Shown in pieces: positions 8,601 to 16,550 of a stretch of DNA of 64,000 nt (the first letter of the stretch is position 1; each line of letters starts with the position of its first letter). The DNA lies in contig DAHWSH010000025.1 of assembly GCA_027338645.1 (NCBI GenBank), forward strand, positions 1-64,000, read 5' to 3'. The DNA comes from JAJZIH01 sp021785265. Its GTDB lineage: Bacteria > Pseudomonadota > Gammaproteobacteria > JAKAQQ01. The notes beneath the pieces were generated by a model, which searched no databases, had not been told where the DNA came from, and saw nothing but the letters and a program-made list of their open reading frames with translations. Made by a program: the position numbers and the translations under genes.

Positions 8601-9256
8601 GGGAGGGGATCCTCCGGAATCAATCCTCTCCAGGAGAGGGCGAGGTTACGTTCAAGAAGGGATTCCGGCAAAGGTTCGAAGCGAGCCGGCACACCCCGGG
8701 CCAGCATCCGGGCCGGGACATCCCGGGTCACCACAGCCCCCGCCGCCACAAAGGCATCTTCCCCGATCCGGACACCGGGACAGAGCGTGGCCCCGCCCCC
8801 CACCGTCACACCGGTCTCGAGAATGGGGCCTTCGGGTCGGTAACGATCCCTCTGTTTCAATGGGTAACGGTCATTGGTCATGACCACGCCCGGACCCACG
8901 AAAACCCGCTCGCCGATCCGGACCCGGGTCGGGATATAACAGTGGGATTCGATCTTGACGAAGCTCGCAATCTCGACTTCGCCATCGATGATGGTCCCTG
9001 ACCCAACGAGGACATGGTGGCCGATCCGGGTTTTTTCGCGGATGAGCACATGGTGGCCGGTCTGAAAATGATCCCCAATCAGGACATCGGCGTAGAGAAT
9101 GGTTCCCGACCGGATTCGTGCCCCGACTCCGAGCTGCAATGGGCCCGCATCGTCGCGGTAACAATAGCCCACCGTGCATCCGGGGTCGATCTGGGCATCG
9201 GCGCCCACTTCGGCCCGAGGGTCCCTGGGAAATGGAACGGGGACACGCTGCCGCAA
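8597..9256 (-). CDS. Left-handed beta-helix (hexapeptide-repeat) sugar N-acyltransferase
   Basis: An acetyltransferase of the WbpD/PglD-like hexapeptide superfamily, about 219 residues. Imperfect hexapeptide repeats (V-G-x-G-A-x-I type) run through the whole protein, for example GVGARIRSGTILYADVLIGD and GGGATLCPGVRIGEDAFVAA. It probably N-acetylates the amino sugar made by the neighbouring aminotransferase, using acetyl-CoA. The open frame extends to an ATG at 9304, but that ATG lies inside a perfect -10 box (TATAAT, 9303-9308, minus strand), so transcripts should start downstream of it. The TTG at 9256 has an AGAGG ribosome-binding site six bases upstream and is preferred. It is the first gene of the operon. 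Confidence 0.83.
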   Translation of the reverse strand: MRQRVPVPFPRDPRAEVGADAQIDPGCTVGYCYRDDAGPLQLGVGARIRSGTILYADVLIGDHFQTGHHVLIREKTRIGHHVLVGSGTIIDGEVEIASFVKIESHCYIPTRVRIGERVFVGPGVVMTNDRYPLKQRDRYRPEGPILETGVTVGGGATLCPGVRIGEDAFVAAGAVVTRDVPARMLARGVPARFEPLPESLLERNLALSWRGLIPEDPLP

Positions 9257-9302
9257 AGACTGCCTCTCTGACACGGGGAGGATTAGACAAATAAGCCCGC
9301 GC

Positions 9303-9308
9303 ATTATA
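9303..9308 (-). promoter_or_regulatory. -10 box of the leftward polysaccharide operon
   Basis: A perfect TATAAT on the minus strand, in the context CGGGTATAATG. It overlaps the first ATG of the acyltransferase frame, so transcription should begin near 9296, inside the apparent reading frame. No good -35 is visible at the expected spacing. Confidence 0.55.
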
Positions 9309-9374
9309 CCCGAACCTTAACCTGAGCCTTTCCTTTCCAATCCAAGGTGCCTTCGGCGAAACGCGAAGGGATGC

Positions 9375-9380
9375 TATGAT
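9375..9380 (+). promoter_or_regulatory. Extended -10 box upstream of the Wzz-like gene
   Basis: TATGAT preceded by TGC, an extended -10 arrangement, 32 bases before the ATG at 9413. A weak -35 candidate (TTCGGC, 9352-9357) is 17 bases away. Divergent from the 9303 promoter. Confidence 0.45.
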
Positions 9381-9412
9381 GCCCACCAAGTCGAACCGAT
9401 CGTGGACCCCGC

Positions 9413-10276
9413 ATGCCGGAAACCCCCAACACCCGAACCGACCGCGAGCCCGGAGCGAGCTTTGACCTGGTGGATCTCTGGATCCTCTTCCGGTCAAGAG
9501 TCCTCGTGTTCTGGGGCACCCTCACGCTTGCCCTGGCGGTCGGGATCGGACTTGCCCTGACCAGCACGCCACAGTTCCGCTACACGGCACTCATCCGCAT
9601 AGGCAGCCATCGGATCGGGGAGCGCTTTATCCCGGTCATGCCGACTTCACTCGTACAAAACTGGATCCTCCATTCGCTGGTCCCTCTCTCGGCCACCCAG
9701 CTGCGGAAAGCCCTGCCGGAGACTCAGGCCATCGCGACTCGCATCCAGGTCTCTCCGATCGTGCATGGATCCGGTGTGCTCCTTCAAGTGGACGGCACCC
9801 AAGCCCAATCGAAAACGGTTCAGGCCCTTTTTGCGGCGATCAGCCGGCACGTCGAACAAAGCACCAACGCCCATCTTCTCGCCCAAGAGGAAAAATCCCG
9901 ACGGCTCCTCAAAGCTGAGATCGAAAGCATTAAAAAGGAGATCGGAGTCTTTCAGGCCCAGCAAGAACGAATCGGACACGAGTCCGGTTCCCTCCACCGG
10001 CGTGCACGGTTCCATGAGATCGAGTTTCTGGCATTTGAAACCAGCCACTTAGAGCAGCAAGAAAACCACTTGGAGCGGCTTCTCGCCCGCCCGCCCGTCC
10101 GTCTGACGGAACTTTTGGGTCCGGTCAGTCGGTCCCCAGGACCTGTCGGTCTCACACCCATCAAGAAAGTCGGCATTTTCCTGCTGCTCGGGGCGATTTT
10201 AGGAGCAGCCTTGGTCATTCTGCTCCATCTCCGGGATCAGGCCCGGAAACGTTTACGAGAGCAGACGGGTGCCTAA
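9413..10276 (+). CDS. Wzz-like polysaccharide co-polymerase (chain-length determinant)
   Basis: A 287-residue inner-membrane protein with the PCP layout: a short cytoplasmic N-terminus ending in FDLVDLWILFRSR, TM1 at about residues 38-57, a periplasmic domain rich in alpha-helix and coiled coil (about 150-225, charged and Gln-rich), and TM2 near the C-terminus (VGIFLLLGAILGAALVILL), followed by a basic tail. It would control the modal length of the polymer made by the Wzy-type polymerase of this locus. It lacks a C-terminal BY-kinase. The segment before TM2 has Pro residues (SPGPVGLTPIKK), in line with the Pro-rich TM2 region of Wzz proteins. It is monocistronic and convergent with wecB. Confidence 0.8.
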   Translation: MPETPNTRTDREPGASFDLVDLWILFRSRVLVFWGTLTLALAVGIGLALTSTPQFRYTALIRIGSHRIGERFIPVMPTSLVQNWILHSLVPLSATQLRKALPETQAIATRIQVSPIVHGSGVLLQVDGTQAQSKTVQALFAAISRHVEQSTNAHLLAQEEKSRRLLKAEIESIKKEIGVFQAQQERIGHESGSLHRRARFHEIEFLAFETSHLEQQENHLERLLARPPVRLTELLGPVSRSPGPVGLTPIKKVGIFLLLGAILGAALVILLHLRDQARKRLREQTGA

Positions 10277-10545
10277 GCATCCCAGGGCGGGTTTTGTACC
10301 ACCAGGGACAAAAGAGGGTTCATGGGTATTCGGCCGAGTGCGTGAAGCGAGGGCGTTGGTGAAACTCGCTCATCCTGAGAAGATCCTGCCGAGTGTGGAC
10401 CGTTCTCTCAATCCGCCGGCTCATGCTGATCGGTCTGGGCTATGGGCGTGGGGAAAGCGGCGGTGTCCTTGCCTGACTAATCCCGGACCGCGTGCGGCAA
10501 CCTTTCACCTGCCCCAAGGCTCCTCGGGTCAAGGATCCTGACCAA

Positions 10546-11688
10546 TCATTTCTCGCCAACGACCCGCAAGGCATAATCGACGATTCGTTCGGCCGCATGC
10601 CCATCCCCAAACGGAACTTTCCAGTCCACCCGGGCATGGAGAGCCTCTGAGGCCCCAGCCAGGATGTGATCCGGATCGGTACCGACCAGCCGGTTGGCCC
10701 CAGTTTCGATCGTCTCGACCCACTCGGTATTTTCCCGGAGGGTCACACAGGGAATCCGATGGATACACGCTTCCTGCTGCACCCCGCCGGAATCGGTCAG
10801 GATCAGGGCCGCGCGGGAAAGCAGGGCCAGAAACTCGAGATACCCGCTTCCGGGACGGATTTCGACCCGATCCAGGGAATGCACCCACTCTTCCAGGCCA
10901 AACTCCTGCAATCGTTTGAGCGTTCGAGGGTGCGCGAGACAGAGGACCGTGAGGTCCAGCCCCTCGGCAACACGGGCGGCTCCGGTGAAAATACCGCGCA
11001 GACGGCCCGGATCATCCACGTTCTCCTCGCGGTGAGTTGTGAGGACCGCATAAGGACGCCCGGTATCCTGATCTCGCCGATCCGGTTGACCGAAACATCG
11101 CAAGGCCAGATCCAGATGGGCCCGTGAGGCATCCACGATGGGATTCCCCGTCTCGATGATCTCCCCCCGCACAGACTCCCGCTCGAGCTGCTGCCCTGCC
11201 TTGGGCGAAGAGGTAAACAAGTACTCGGAGATGTGATCGATGATCCGGCGATTATGCTCCTCCGGCATGCACCAGTCGTAGGACCGTTCACCCGCCTCCA
11301 CATGCCCGACCCGGATGCCGAGTTTGCGGGCCGCCAGGGCACCGGCAAGATTCGTGTTGGCATCCCCCCCGACCAGCACCAGACGGGGTTTCCGTTCCAG
11401 CAAGACCCGTTCGACCCCCTCAAGCATGGCCGCGGTCTGTCCTCCATGCGTCGGTTTTTCGGAAACTCCTTCCAGCCGGTAATCGGGTGTCGGCAACTCC
11501 AAGTCCGAGAAGAACTGGGCATCCATGTTCGGCGAGTAATGCTGACCGGTATGGATCACGAAATGGGCTCCGGCCTTTTTCCGCAGATGGGCGATGATGG
11601 GCGCAAACATGACGATGCCCGGCCGGGTTCCCACTACCACTGCGACCTCGGGTCGAAGCGCTTCAGGACGCAAGACTTTCTCACTCAC
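10546..11688 (-). CDS. wecB: UDP-N-acetylglucosamine 2-epimerase family (non-hydrolysing, WecB-like)
   Basis: A 380-residue epimerase interconverting UDP-GlcNAc and UDP-ManNAc, or a related UDP-diacetamido sugar. Family motifs present: VIHTGQHYSPNMD, LVLVGGDANTNLAGALAARKL, GHVEAGERSYDWCMPEEHNRRIIDHIS, the TTHREENVDD segment, and LTDSGGVQQEACI near the UDP-binding C-terminal region. The N-terminal signature reads GTRPGIVMFAPI, with Gly where most WecB proteins have Glu (GTRPE), so it may belong to a sub-branch with another substrate. It is the last gene of the second leftward operon, overlapping the upstream glycosyltransferase by 8 bases. Confidence 0.87.
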   Translation of the reverse strand: MSEKVLRPEALRPEVAVVVGTRPGIVMFAPIIAHLRKKAGAHFVIHTGQHYSPNMDAQFFSDLELPTPDYRLEGVSEKPTHGGQTAAMLEGVERVLLERKPRLVLVGGDANTNLAGALAARKLGIRVGHVEAGERSYDWCMPEEHNRRIIDHISEYLFTSSPKAGQQLERESVRGEIIETGNPIVDASRAHLDLALRCFGQPDRRDQDTGRPYAVLTTHREENVDDPGRLRGIFTGAARVAEGLDLTVLCLAHPRTLKRLQEFGLEEWVHSLDRVEIRPGSGYLEFLALLSRAALILTDSGGVQQEACIHRIPCVTLRENTEWVETIETGANRLVGTDPDHILAGASEALHARVDWKVPFGDGHAAERIVDYALRVVGEK

Positions 11689-12883
11689 GCTCCACCTCTC
11701 CAGGCTGTTCTTTGAGACAGTGCTCTAACCAGGGCTGGATCTCACGGGCAGCCCGTTCCCAGTTGTACTCATCCTCGAAAGCCCGGCGCGCATGATGGCG
11801 GAGTCGGCCCAAACGATCCGGATCGAAAAGCAGTTCGCGCAGAACCTGGGCCACGGCTTCGGGGTTTTTCGTATCGACCAAAACACCGCAACCGGTCTCC
11901 ACCACCGCACGACCGATCTCGCCAAAGCACGGCGCGACGATCGCCATACCGGTCTGCATATAGGTAAAAATCTTGCGGCCATTTAAGGCGCCCACCTTCT
12001 TATACAAGGGTGACTCTGGCTGATGCAGAGCCAAGCCGATTTCCGCGCCCGCGATTCTCGCAACCATCTCCCGGTAAGGCAATGGGGGGGAGATCTCGAC
12101 CTGATCCGTCAATCCCAACTCGTCGACGCACTCTGCAAGTGCGGGGGTCCAGCCGGGACCGACCAGAAGCAGGGTGAGGTTTGGGAAAACGGGTTTGAGC
12201 AGCGCAAGGGCTCGAAGCGCAACGCCGATTCCCTTGCGTTCGAGAAGCCCACCCACATAACAGATCACTCGGCGCTCGCTCTTCGTCTCTGGCTCAATCC
12301 TGGATTTCCAGGGACCGTCGTCGGCCAGAGCCGGAAGGTTGGGCACCACCCGGACAGAGACGTTGAAACGACGGAGCTGGGACTCGAACCACCCCCCACG
12401 GGAGTCCACGGCAAAAATCCCTCGCATCGGGCGAAGTGCCAGACCTTCGAGCCATCGCAGGATCGGCCAGGCTAGAGCTCCCAAGGGGCCGAAGTATCGC
12501 GACACATCCCAGGCATAATATTCCGCACTATCGTAAAACCAGCTCGCGCGCGTGAAGCGCCAGACCAGGGGTAACTGGAAAAGATGGGTGGCCACGAGGA
12601 TGGGCGGCTGGGCCTCAGACCGGATCTCTTCCCGGATGAGCCGCGAGAGGGCCAGCCAGTAGCGGGGCATGACCAGAAGCAGGCGTGGACTCTCAGTCGG
12701 TGCACGGAGATGGATGGTTGCCAGAATGCTCTTGGGATCCTGTAAAACCAGACTATCCGGCGAGCGATCCCAAACCACAAAACCGGGGCGTTGTCCGACC
12801 TCCTCGAACAAGCGGAAGGTATTCCACTGCCTCGGGCTGGGTGAGTGATTGAAACAGAGGATGATGACCCGCCTCTCGCTCAA
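11681..12883 (-). CDS. Glycosyltransferase, GT4-like
   Basis: A 400-residue GT-B glycosyltransferase. The C-terminal half has RRVICYVGGLLERKGIGVALRALAL, then LLLVGPGW, and IGLALHQPESPLYKKVGALNGRKIFTYMQTGMAIVAP with the acidic/EX7-like donor-site region. I assign the TTG at 12883 as start because it makes a TTGA overlap with the upstream glycosyltransferase stop, mirroring the ATGA overlaps elsewhere, and is followed directly by the first beta-strand (RRVIILCFNHS). Longer starts up to 13021 would overlap the neighbour by 140 bases. Sugar specificity is unknown. Confidence 0.82.
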   Translation of the reverse strand: MSERRVIILCFNHSPSPRQWNTFRLFEEVGQRPGFVVWDRSPDSLVLQDPKSILATIHLRAPTESPRLLLVMPRYWLALSRLIREEIRSEAQPPILVATHLFQLPLVWRFTRASWFYDSAEYYAWDVSRYFGPLGALAWPILRWLEGLALRPMRGIFAVDSRGGWFESQLRRFNVSVRVVPNLPALADDGPWKSRIEPETKSERRVICYVGGLLERKGIGVALRALALLKPVFPNLTLLLVGPGWTPALAECVDELGLTDQVEISPPLPYREMVARIAGAEIGLALHQPESPLYKKVGALNGRKIFTYMQTGMAIVAPCFGEIGRAVVETGCGVLVDTKNPEAVAQVLRELLFDPDRLGRLRHHARRAFEDEYNWERAAREIQPWLEHCLKEQPGEVERE

Positions 12884-14085
12884 GATCGCCTCACTCGTTC
12901 CATTCCGCTCCGCGAGCGGCATTCCGCCACAGCTTCGGCATACACAGACGAGATCTGAGCCGCAACCGTTATCCAGCCGAACCGGGATTGGGCTTCTCGT
13001 GAAATTGCCTCCCGATCCCATCTCCGTCGGGTGGTCTCCTGCATGGCGAAACCCAGTTCAGAAACCGCCCCCGCCGGGACGAGAAGACCGTTTTGGCCCG
13101 GCTTGATCAGTGCGGTCAACGCGGAAATCGCACTTCCGATGACCGTCGTTCCACAACAGAGACTTTCGAGGACGGTCACCGGATTACCCTCCCCGTAGGA
13201 GGGCAGAACGAAGCAATCGGCCGCCGCGAGATATTGCGATACGCTCTCGTGGGACTGCCAGCCCCGGAGGATCAGCCGGCCTTCCGAGTGACGGGCCTGG
13301 CGCTCGAGATCAGTCCAGAGGGATCCGGTTCCCGCGAGAAGCAGTCGCGCTTTTTCCGGGGCCGAAGAAAAAAAGGCATGAACGGTATCCAGAACTCCCT
13401 TGGCCGGCTCCAGATTGCCGACGTAGAGAAATAAGGGGCACTCCTGCGGCAAGTCCAATGCCTGGCGGGTGGCCCCTCGATCCTGAGGCCTGAAAAGACG
13501 GGTGTCCACTCCATTGGGAATGATCCGCATCCGGTCGGGGTCGGCCCCGAGTGACTCCAACGGGTCACGGAAATAGTCGGCCACCGCGATGATCCGGGTG
13601 GCACCTCCCACGACTGTGCGTGCCGTGAGGCGGTAGGCGGAGCGGGCGAGATCCCTGTACACATCGCCAGCATGTGCGGTTACGACAACCGGGATCGGGG
13701 CATCGGCAACCGCCCGGATCGCGGCCAGTCCGGGTGGACTCAACCAATGGGCATGGATCAGATCATAGTGTTCCCCACTGTCAAACAACTCACGTCGGGC
13801 GAGTGCGGCCAGCTGCCGACTACGGATCTCGCGATTCCGCGGAACATAAAGATAGGGGGGTCGTTTCAAGGTCACGGGCAGAACGTCAGAGAAAGGGGTT
13901 CGCGTCTCAAGCTTGCGTGCCCGCGATTCCAGCCAGCGGGAAGGAACGCCCGGCAACCAAGGGCGCGGGAACAAAACAGTGATCTCATGACAGTCGGCGA
14001 GGGCTGTGACCTGCGCCCGGATGAAAATCCCCCGCCCCGGATGCTCCACCGTCGGAAAAGTTTCGGTCAGAACCAGGACACGCAT
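12880..14085 (-). CDS. GT4-family glycosyltransferase
   Basis: A 401-residue GT4 enzyme. It begins MRVLVLTETFPTVEHPGRGIF with an N-terminal Rossmann-like domain, has DLIHAHWLSPPGLAA and VVTAHAGDVYRDL, the linker sequence IPNGVDTRLFRP, the donor-site region FLYVGNLEPAKGVLDTVHAF, and the EX7E-type motif PSYGEGNPVTVLESLCCGTTVIGSAISAL. It is very likely a repeat-unit assembly enzyme in the cytoplasm. The start is 7 bases from the end of the O-antigen ligase gene. Confidence 0.87.
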   Translation of the reverse strand: MRVLVLTETFPTVEHPGRGIFIRAQVTALADCHEITVLFPRPWLPGVPSRWLESRARKLETRTPFSDVLPVTLKRPPYLYVPRNREIRSRQLAALARRELFDSGEHYDLIHAHWLSPPGLAAIRAVADAPIPVVVTAHAGDVYRDLARSAYRLTARTVVGGATRIIAVADYFRDPLESLGADPDRMRIIPNGVDTRLFRPQDRGATRQALDLPQECPLFLYVGNLEPAKGVLDTVHAFFSSAPEKARLLLAGTGSLWTDLERQARHSEGRLILRGWQSHESVSQYLAAADCFVLPSYGEGNPVTVLESLCCGTTVIGSAISALTALIKPGQNGLLVPAGAVSELGFAMQETTRRRWDREAISREAQSRFGWITVAAQISSVYAEAVAECRSRSGMERVRRS

Positions 14086-14092
14086 GGGCTAC

Positions 14093-15442
14093 TCAGTGGC
14101 AGGGAGGCAAAGAAGGCTGGACGACAAGCGTTCGCCATGAAGAAGCCACGAGGAGCACCAGCAGAAACCAGAAGAAACGATCCCGCTGAGTGCCGAGCGC
14201 AATGGACTGCACAGCGCTCGCGAGGGTCGCAACCCAAAGGCCCGTGTGATGAAAATAGTGGTGGCGGTCCGAGGAGGTTCGCAGGTGGGAGTGGGCACGC
14301 CAGCCCAGCCAGAAAATGATCCCCCCGGCCATGAGGAAGGCCAAAACCGAGGGGATCCCGCTTTCATCAGGAACCGCGATCAAAAGGTCGTGAGGACCCT
14401 GTTGTGGCTCGGAAATCGGAAACGGAAGGTAAGGAGGCATACTGGCACTGACGTTGGCCGGACCCACACCCCAGAGGGGATGCGATGCGGCCATCGCGAT
14501 CCCGCCAAGCGAAAGGTTCAAACGTTCCGATCCGACCGCACCGATGGAATGCTCCGACCGGATGACCTGGGTGTTGATCCGTTCGAGATAGACCCCACCT
14601 GCCGCGAGTACGATGATCGAGAAAAGACCCAAGGTGAGAGTCAGGAGGGTTCCACTCCGCCTCCCGGCCTTGGGAAACAGAAACCAAGCAACCAGGACCA
14701 GAACTACGAGTAGCCCGATGAGGCCCCCAAGTGAAACGGTCAGGCCAAGCCCTAAAACGAGCAGCAAAGAAACGAGAATCGCGAGGATTTTCCGGGCAGG
14801 TTTCCTTTCGTCGACAAACCAGGCCAAGGCCAGGGCGAGACCGATGTTGAATGCGAAAGCGGTGAGGTTGGGATCCCCAATTCCCGCACTGGCCCGAAGC
14901 ACGAGACCATGCGTGACATCGCTCACCCAGTGAAAATGACCCAGCGCTTCGAGACTTCCGCTCGCCATCAAGAGGGCGAGAACGGCCAGGGCGGCCGGAA
15001 AGAGCCTCGCCAGGTTTTTCCCAAGACCCGGGTCATCCACACAAATCTGGACCAGAACAAAAAACAAGACGAGACGGGCTAGGTAGGCGCCACAGAGGGC
15101 CAGGGAACCGGATCGGTTAGGTGAAATCCAGGATGAAATCAGGACCAGTCCGAAAAACACGGTCAAGGCCAACCAGAGAAGGCTTAGGATCCCGCCGATG
15201 GCCGGCATGCGTCCGTTTCGGCCCAGAACCCAGGCCAGAGCCATCCCCAAGATCAAGAGCGGAACGAGAAGCGGGTGCCCTGCTACCGCCAGGGGTGCAA
15301 GGAGCTTCGCGGGCACACAAAGCGCCACGGTCAAGGCATAGACAATGAACCGGATCCACATCGGCACTGGATCGAGCGGTCGACCGGCTCGGACCTGCAA
15401 GGCCTTACCAGCGAACACGGGGATAGATCTGCTCGCGATCAA
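14093..15442 (-). CDS. O-antigen ligase/polymerase-like membrane protein (Wzy_C family)
   Basis: A polytopic inner-membrane protein of up to 449 residues with about 10-12 hydrophobic segments. Its Wzy_C region holds GSERLNLSLGGIAMAASHPLWGVGPANV and, after a periplasmic stretch, GPHDLLIAVPDESGIPSVLAFLM, in which the usual H-N-x-x-L is H-D-L-L. It may be the Wzy polymerase or a WaaL-type ligase; sequence alone does not separate these. The start is uncertain: TTG 15442 overlaps the epimerase gene, GTG 15418 and TTG 15400 are possible, and ATG 15361 begins exactly at the first membrane segment (MWIRFIVYALTVALCV). Confidence 0.8.
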   Translation of the reverse strand: MIASRSIPVFAGKALQVRAGRPLDPVPMWIRFIVYALTVALCVPAKLLAPLAVAGHPLLVPLLILGMALAWVLGRNGRMPAIGGILSLLWLALTVFFGLVLISSWISPNRSGSLALCGAYLARLVLFFVLVQICVDDPGLGKNLARLFPAALAVLALLMASGSLEALGHFHWVSDVTHGLVLRASAGIGDPNLTAFAFNIGLALALAWFVDERKPARKILAILVSLLLVLGLGLTVSLGGLIGLLVVLVLVAWFLFPKAGRRSGTLLTLTLGLFSIIVLAAGGVYLERINTQVIRSEHSIGAVGSERLNLSLGGIAMAASHPLWGVGPANVSASMPPYLPFPISEPQQGPHDLLIAVPDESGIPSVLAFLMAGGIIFWLGWRAHSHLRTSSDRHHYFHHTGLWVATLASAVQSIALGTQRDRFFWFLLVLLVASSWRTLVVQPSLPPCH

Positions 15443-16550
15443 TCCGATTTTTGAAGGGCAGAATCCGTTTCAGCATGCTGCAGAGGATCTCCTCGGTGAG
15501 GGGATGCGGCCGAAGTCCCAGTTCGAGGAGACCGCTATGCGCCGGCTGGTAGAAATGTTTTTCGGCTTCCTTGCGGGGATTCTTGAGATGCTGGATTTCG
15601 ACCCGGAGATCCAAGGAGTGTCCGGCCCGCTGGACCCAGGCGGCCAGATCGTTGACCGTGAAACACTCCGTAAACTGATTGAGGATGCGGAGTTGCCCCG
15701 CCCCGGGAGGATGGGATGCCGCGAGTTCGACACATTGGAGTGTGTCCAGGAGGTTGAGATAACCCCGGGTTTGTCCGCCCTGACCATAAACCGTCAGGGG
15801 AATCCCGGCGACCGCCTGAACCAGGAAACGGTTGACGATCGTTCCAAAGAGATCGTCGTAATGGAAATTCGGAAGCAGCCGCTCATCCCGATCAGCCTCT
15901 GGCGTCGACAGACCGTAGACCGGGCCCTGCATGAGGTCCGTCGCCTGTAGGTTCCACATCCGGACATAGAACCAGATCAGGTCCGTATCCATGATTTTCG
16001 TGGTGTGATAAAGGCTACCCGCCTGACGCGGGTAGAGAAAGCGATCCCGCCGGCCCTTGTGCTCGATTTCAATCCATCCCTCTTCGATCTCAATGTCCGG
16101 TGTCCCGTACTCACCCATGGTCCCGAGTTTGATCAGGTGGCACGACGGGGCGGCTTCCCGGATGGCCCAGACCACATTCAGCGTTGTGGCGAGATTGTTG
16201 CGTAGCGTGAGTGCCGCTTCAGAATATCCCCGCATGGAGTAGGGGGCCGAAGGCTGCTCCGCATAATGCACGACAACCTCGGGTTGGGTCTCCCGCATCA
16301 CCGATTCAAGAAATGGATAATCCGCGCAGTCACCGATCCGCACATCCAGTCCGAATCCGCTTATTTCTCGAAAGATCTCTGCCCGCTGCTCCAGGTCCGG
16401 GGCGGCGATCAGGGGTTCGGATCGGGTCTGCAGAGCCAAGGTACGCCGCAGGTAGTTATCGACCGCCGTCACCGCATGTCCCCGGGCTGCGAAATGCATG
16501 GCGGTAGGCCAGCCGAGATAGCCGTCCCCCCCGAGAATCAGGATGCGCAT
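15405..16550 (-). CDS. SQD1-like UDP-sulfoquinovose synthase family NAD-dependent epimerase
   Basis: A 381-residue extended SDR enzyme with features of the UDP-sulfoquinovose synthase (SQD1) branch: N-terminal LGGDGYLGWPTAMHFAARG, HYAEQPSAPYSM, KLGTMGEYGTPDIEIEEG, YPRQAGSLYHTTKIMDTDL with the catalytic Tyr/Lys, and ATDLMQGPVYGLSTPE. SQD1 makes UDP-sulfoquinovose from UDP-glucose and sulfite. Here the gene lies inside a polysaccharide operon, not with lipid genes, and no sulfoquinovosyl-diacylglycerol synthase was seen, so the product may enter a glycan. A closely related nucleotide-sugar epimerase without sulfonation is the main alternative. It overlaps the upstream dehydratase gene by 13 bases. 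Confidence 0.82.
   Translation of the reverse strand: MRILILGGDGYLGWPTAMHFAARGHAVTAVDNYLRRTLALQTRSEPLIAAPDLEQRAEIFREISGFGLDVRIGDCADYPFLESVMRETQPEVVVHYAEQPSAPYSMRGYSEAALTLRNNLATTLNVVWAIREAAPSCHLIKLGTMGEYGTPDIEIEEGWIEIEHKGRRDRFLYPRQAGSLYHTTKIMDTDLIWFYVRMWNLQATDLMQGPVYGLSTPEADRDERLLPNFHYDDLFGTIVNRFLVQAVAGIPLTVYGQGGQTRGYLNLLDTLQCVELAASHPPGAGQLRILNQFTECFTVNDLAAWVQRAGHSLDLRVEIQHLKNPRKEAEKHFYQPAHSGLLELGLRPHPLTEEILCSMLKRILPFKNRIDREQIYPRVRW

Noticed and set aside
10277..10545. Small gene between the Wzz-like gene and wecB
   Set aside because: Short frames (about 90 codons) lack ribosome-binding sites and similarity; the convergent gap seems empty and no clear terminator was found.
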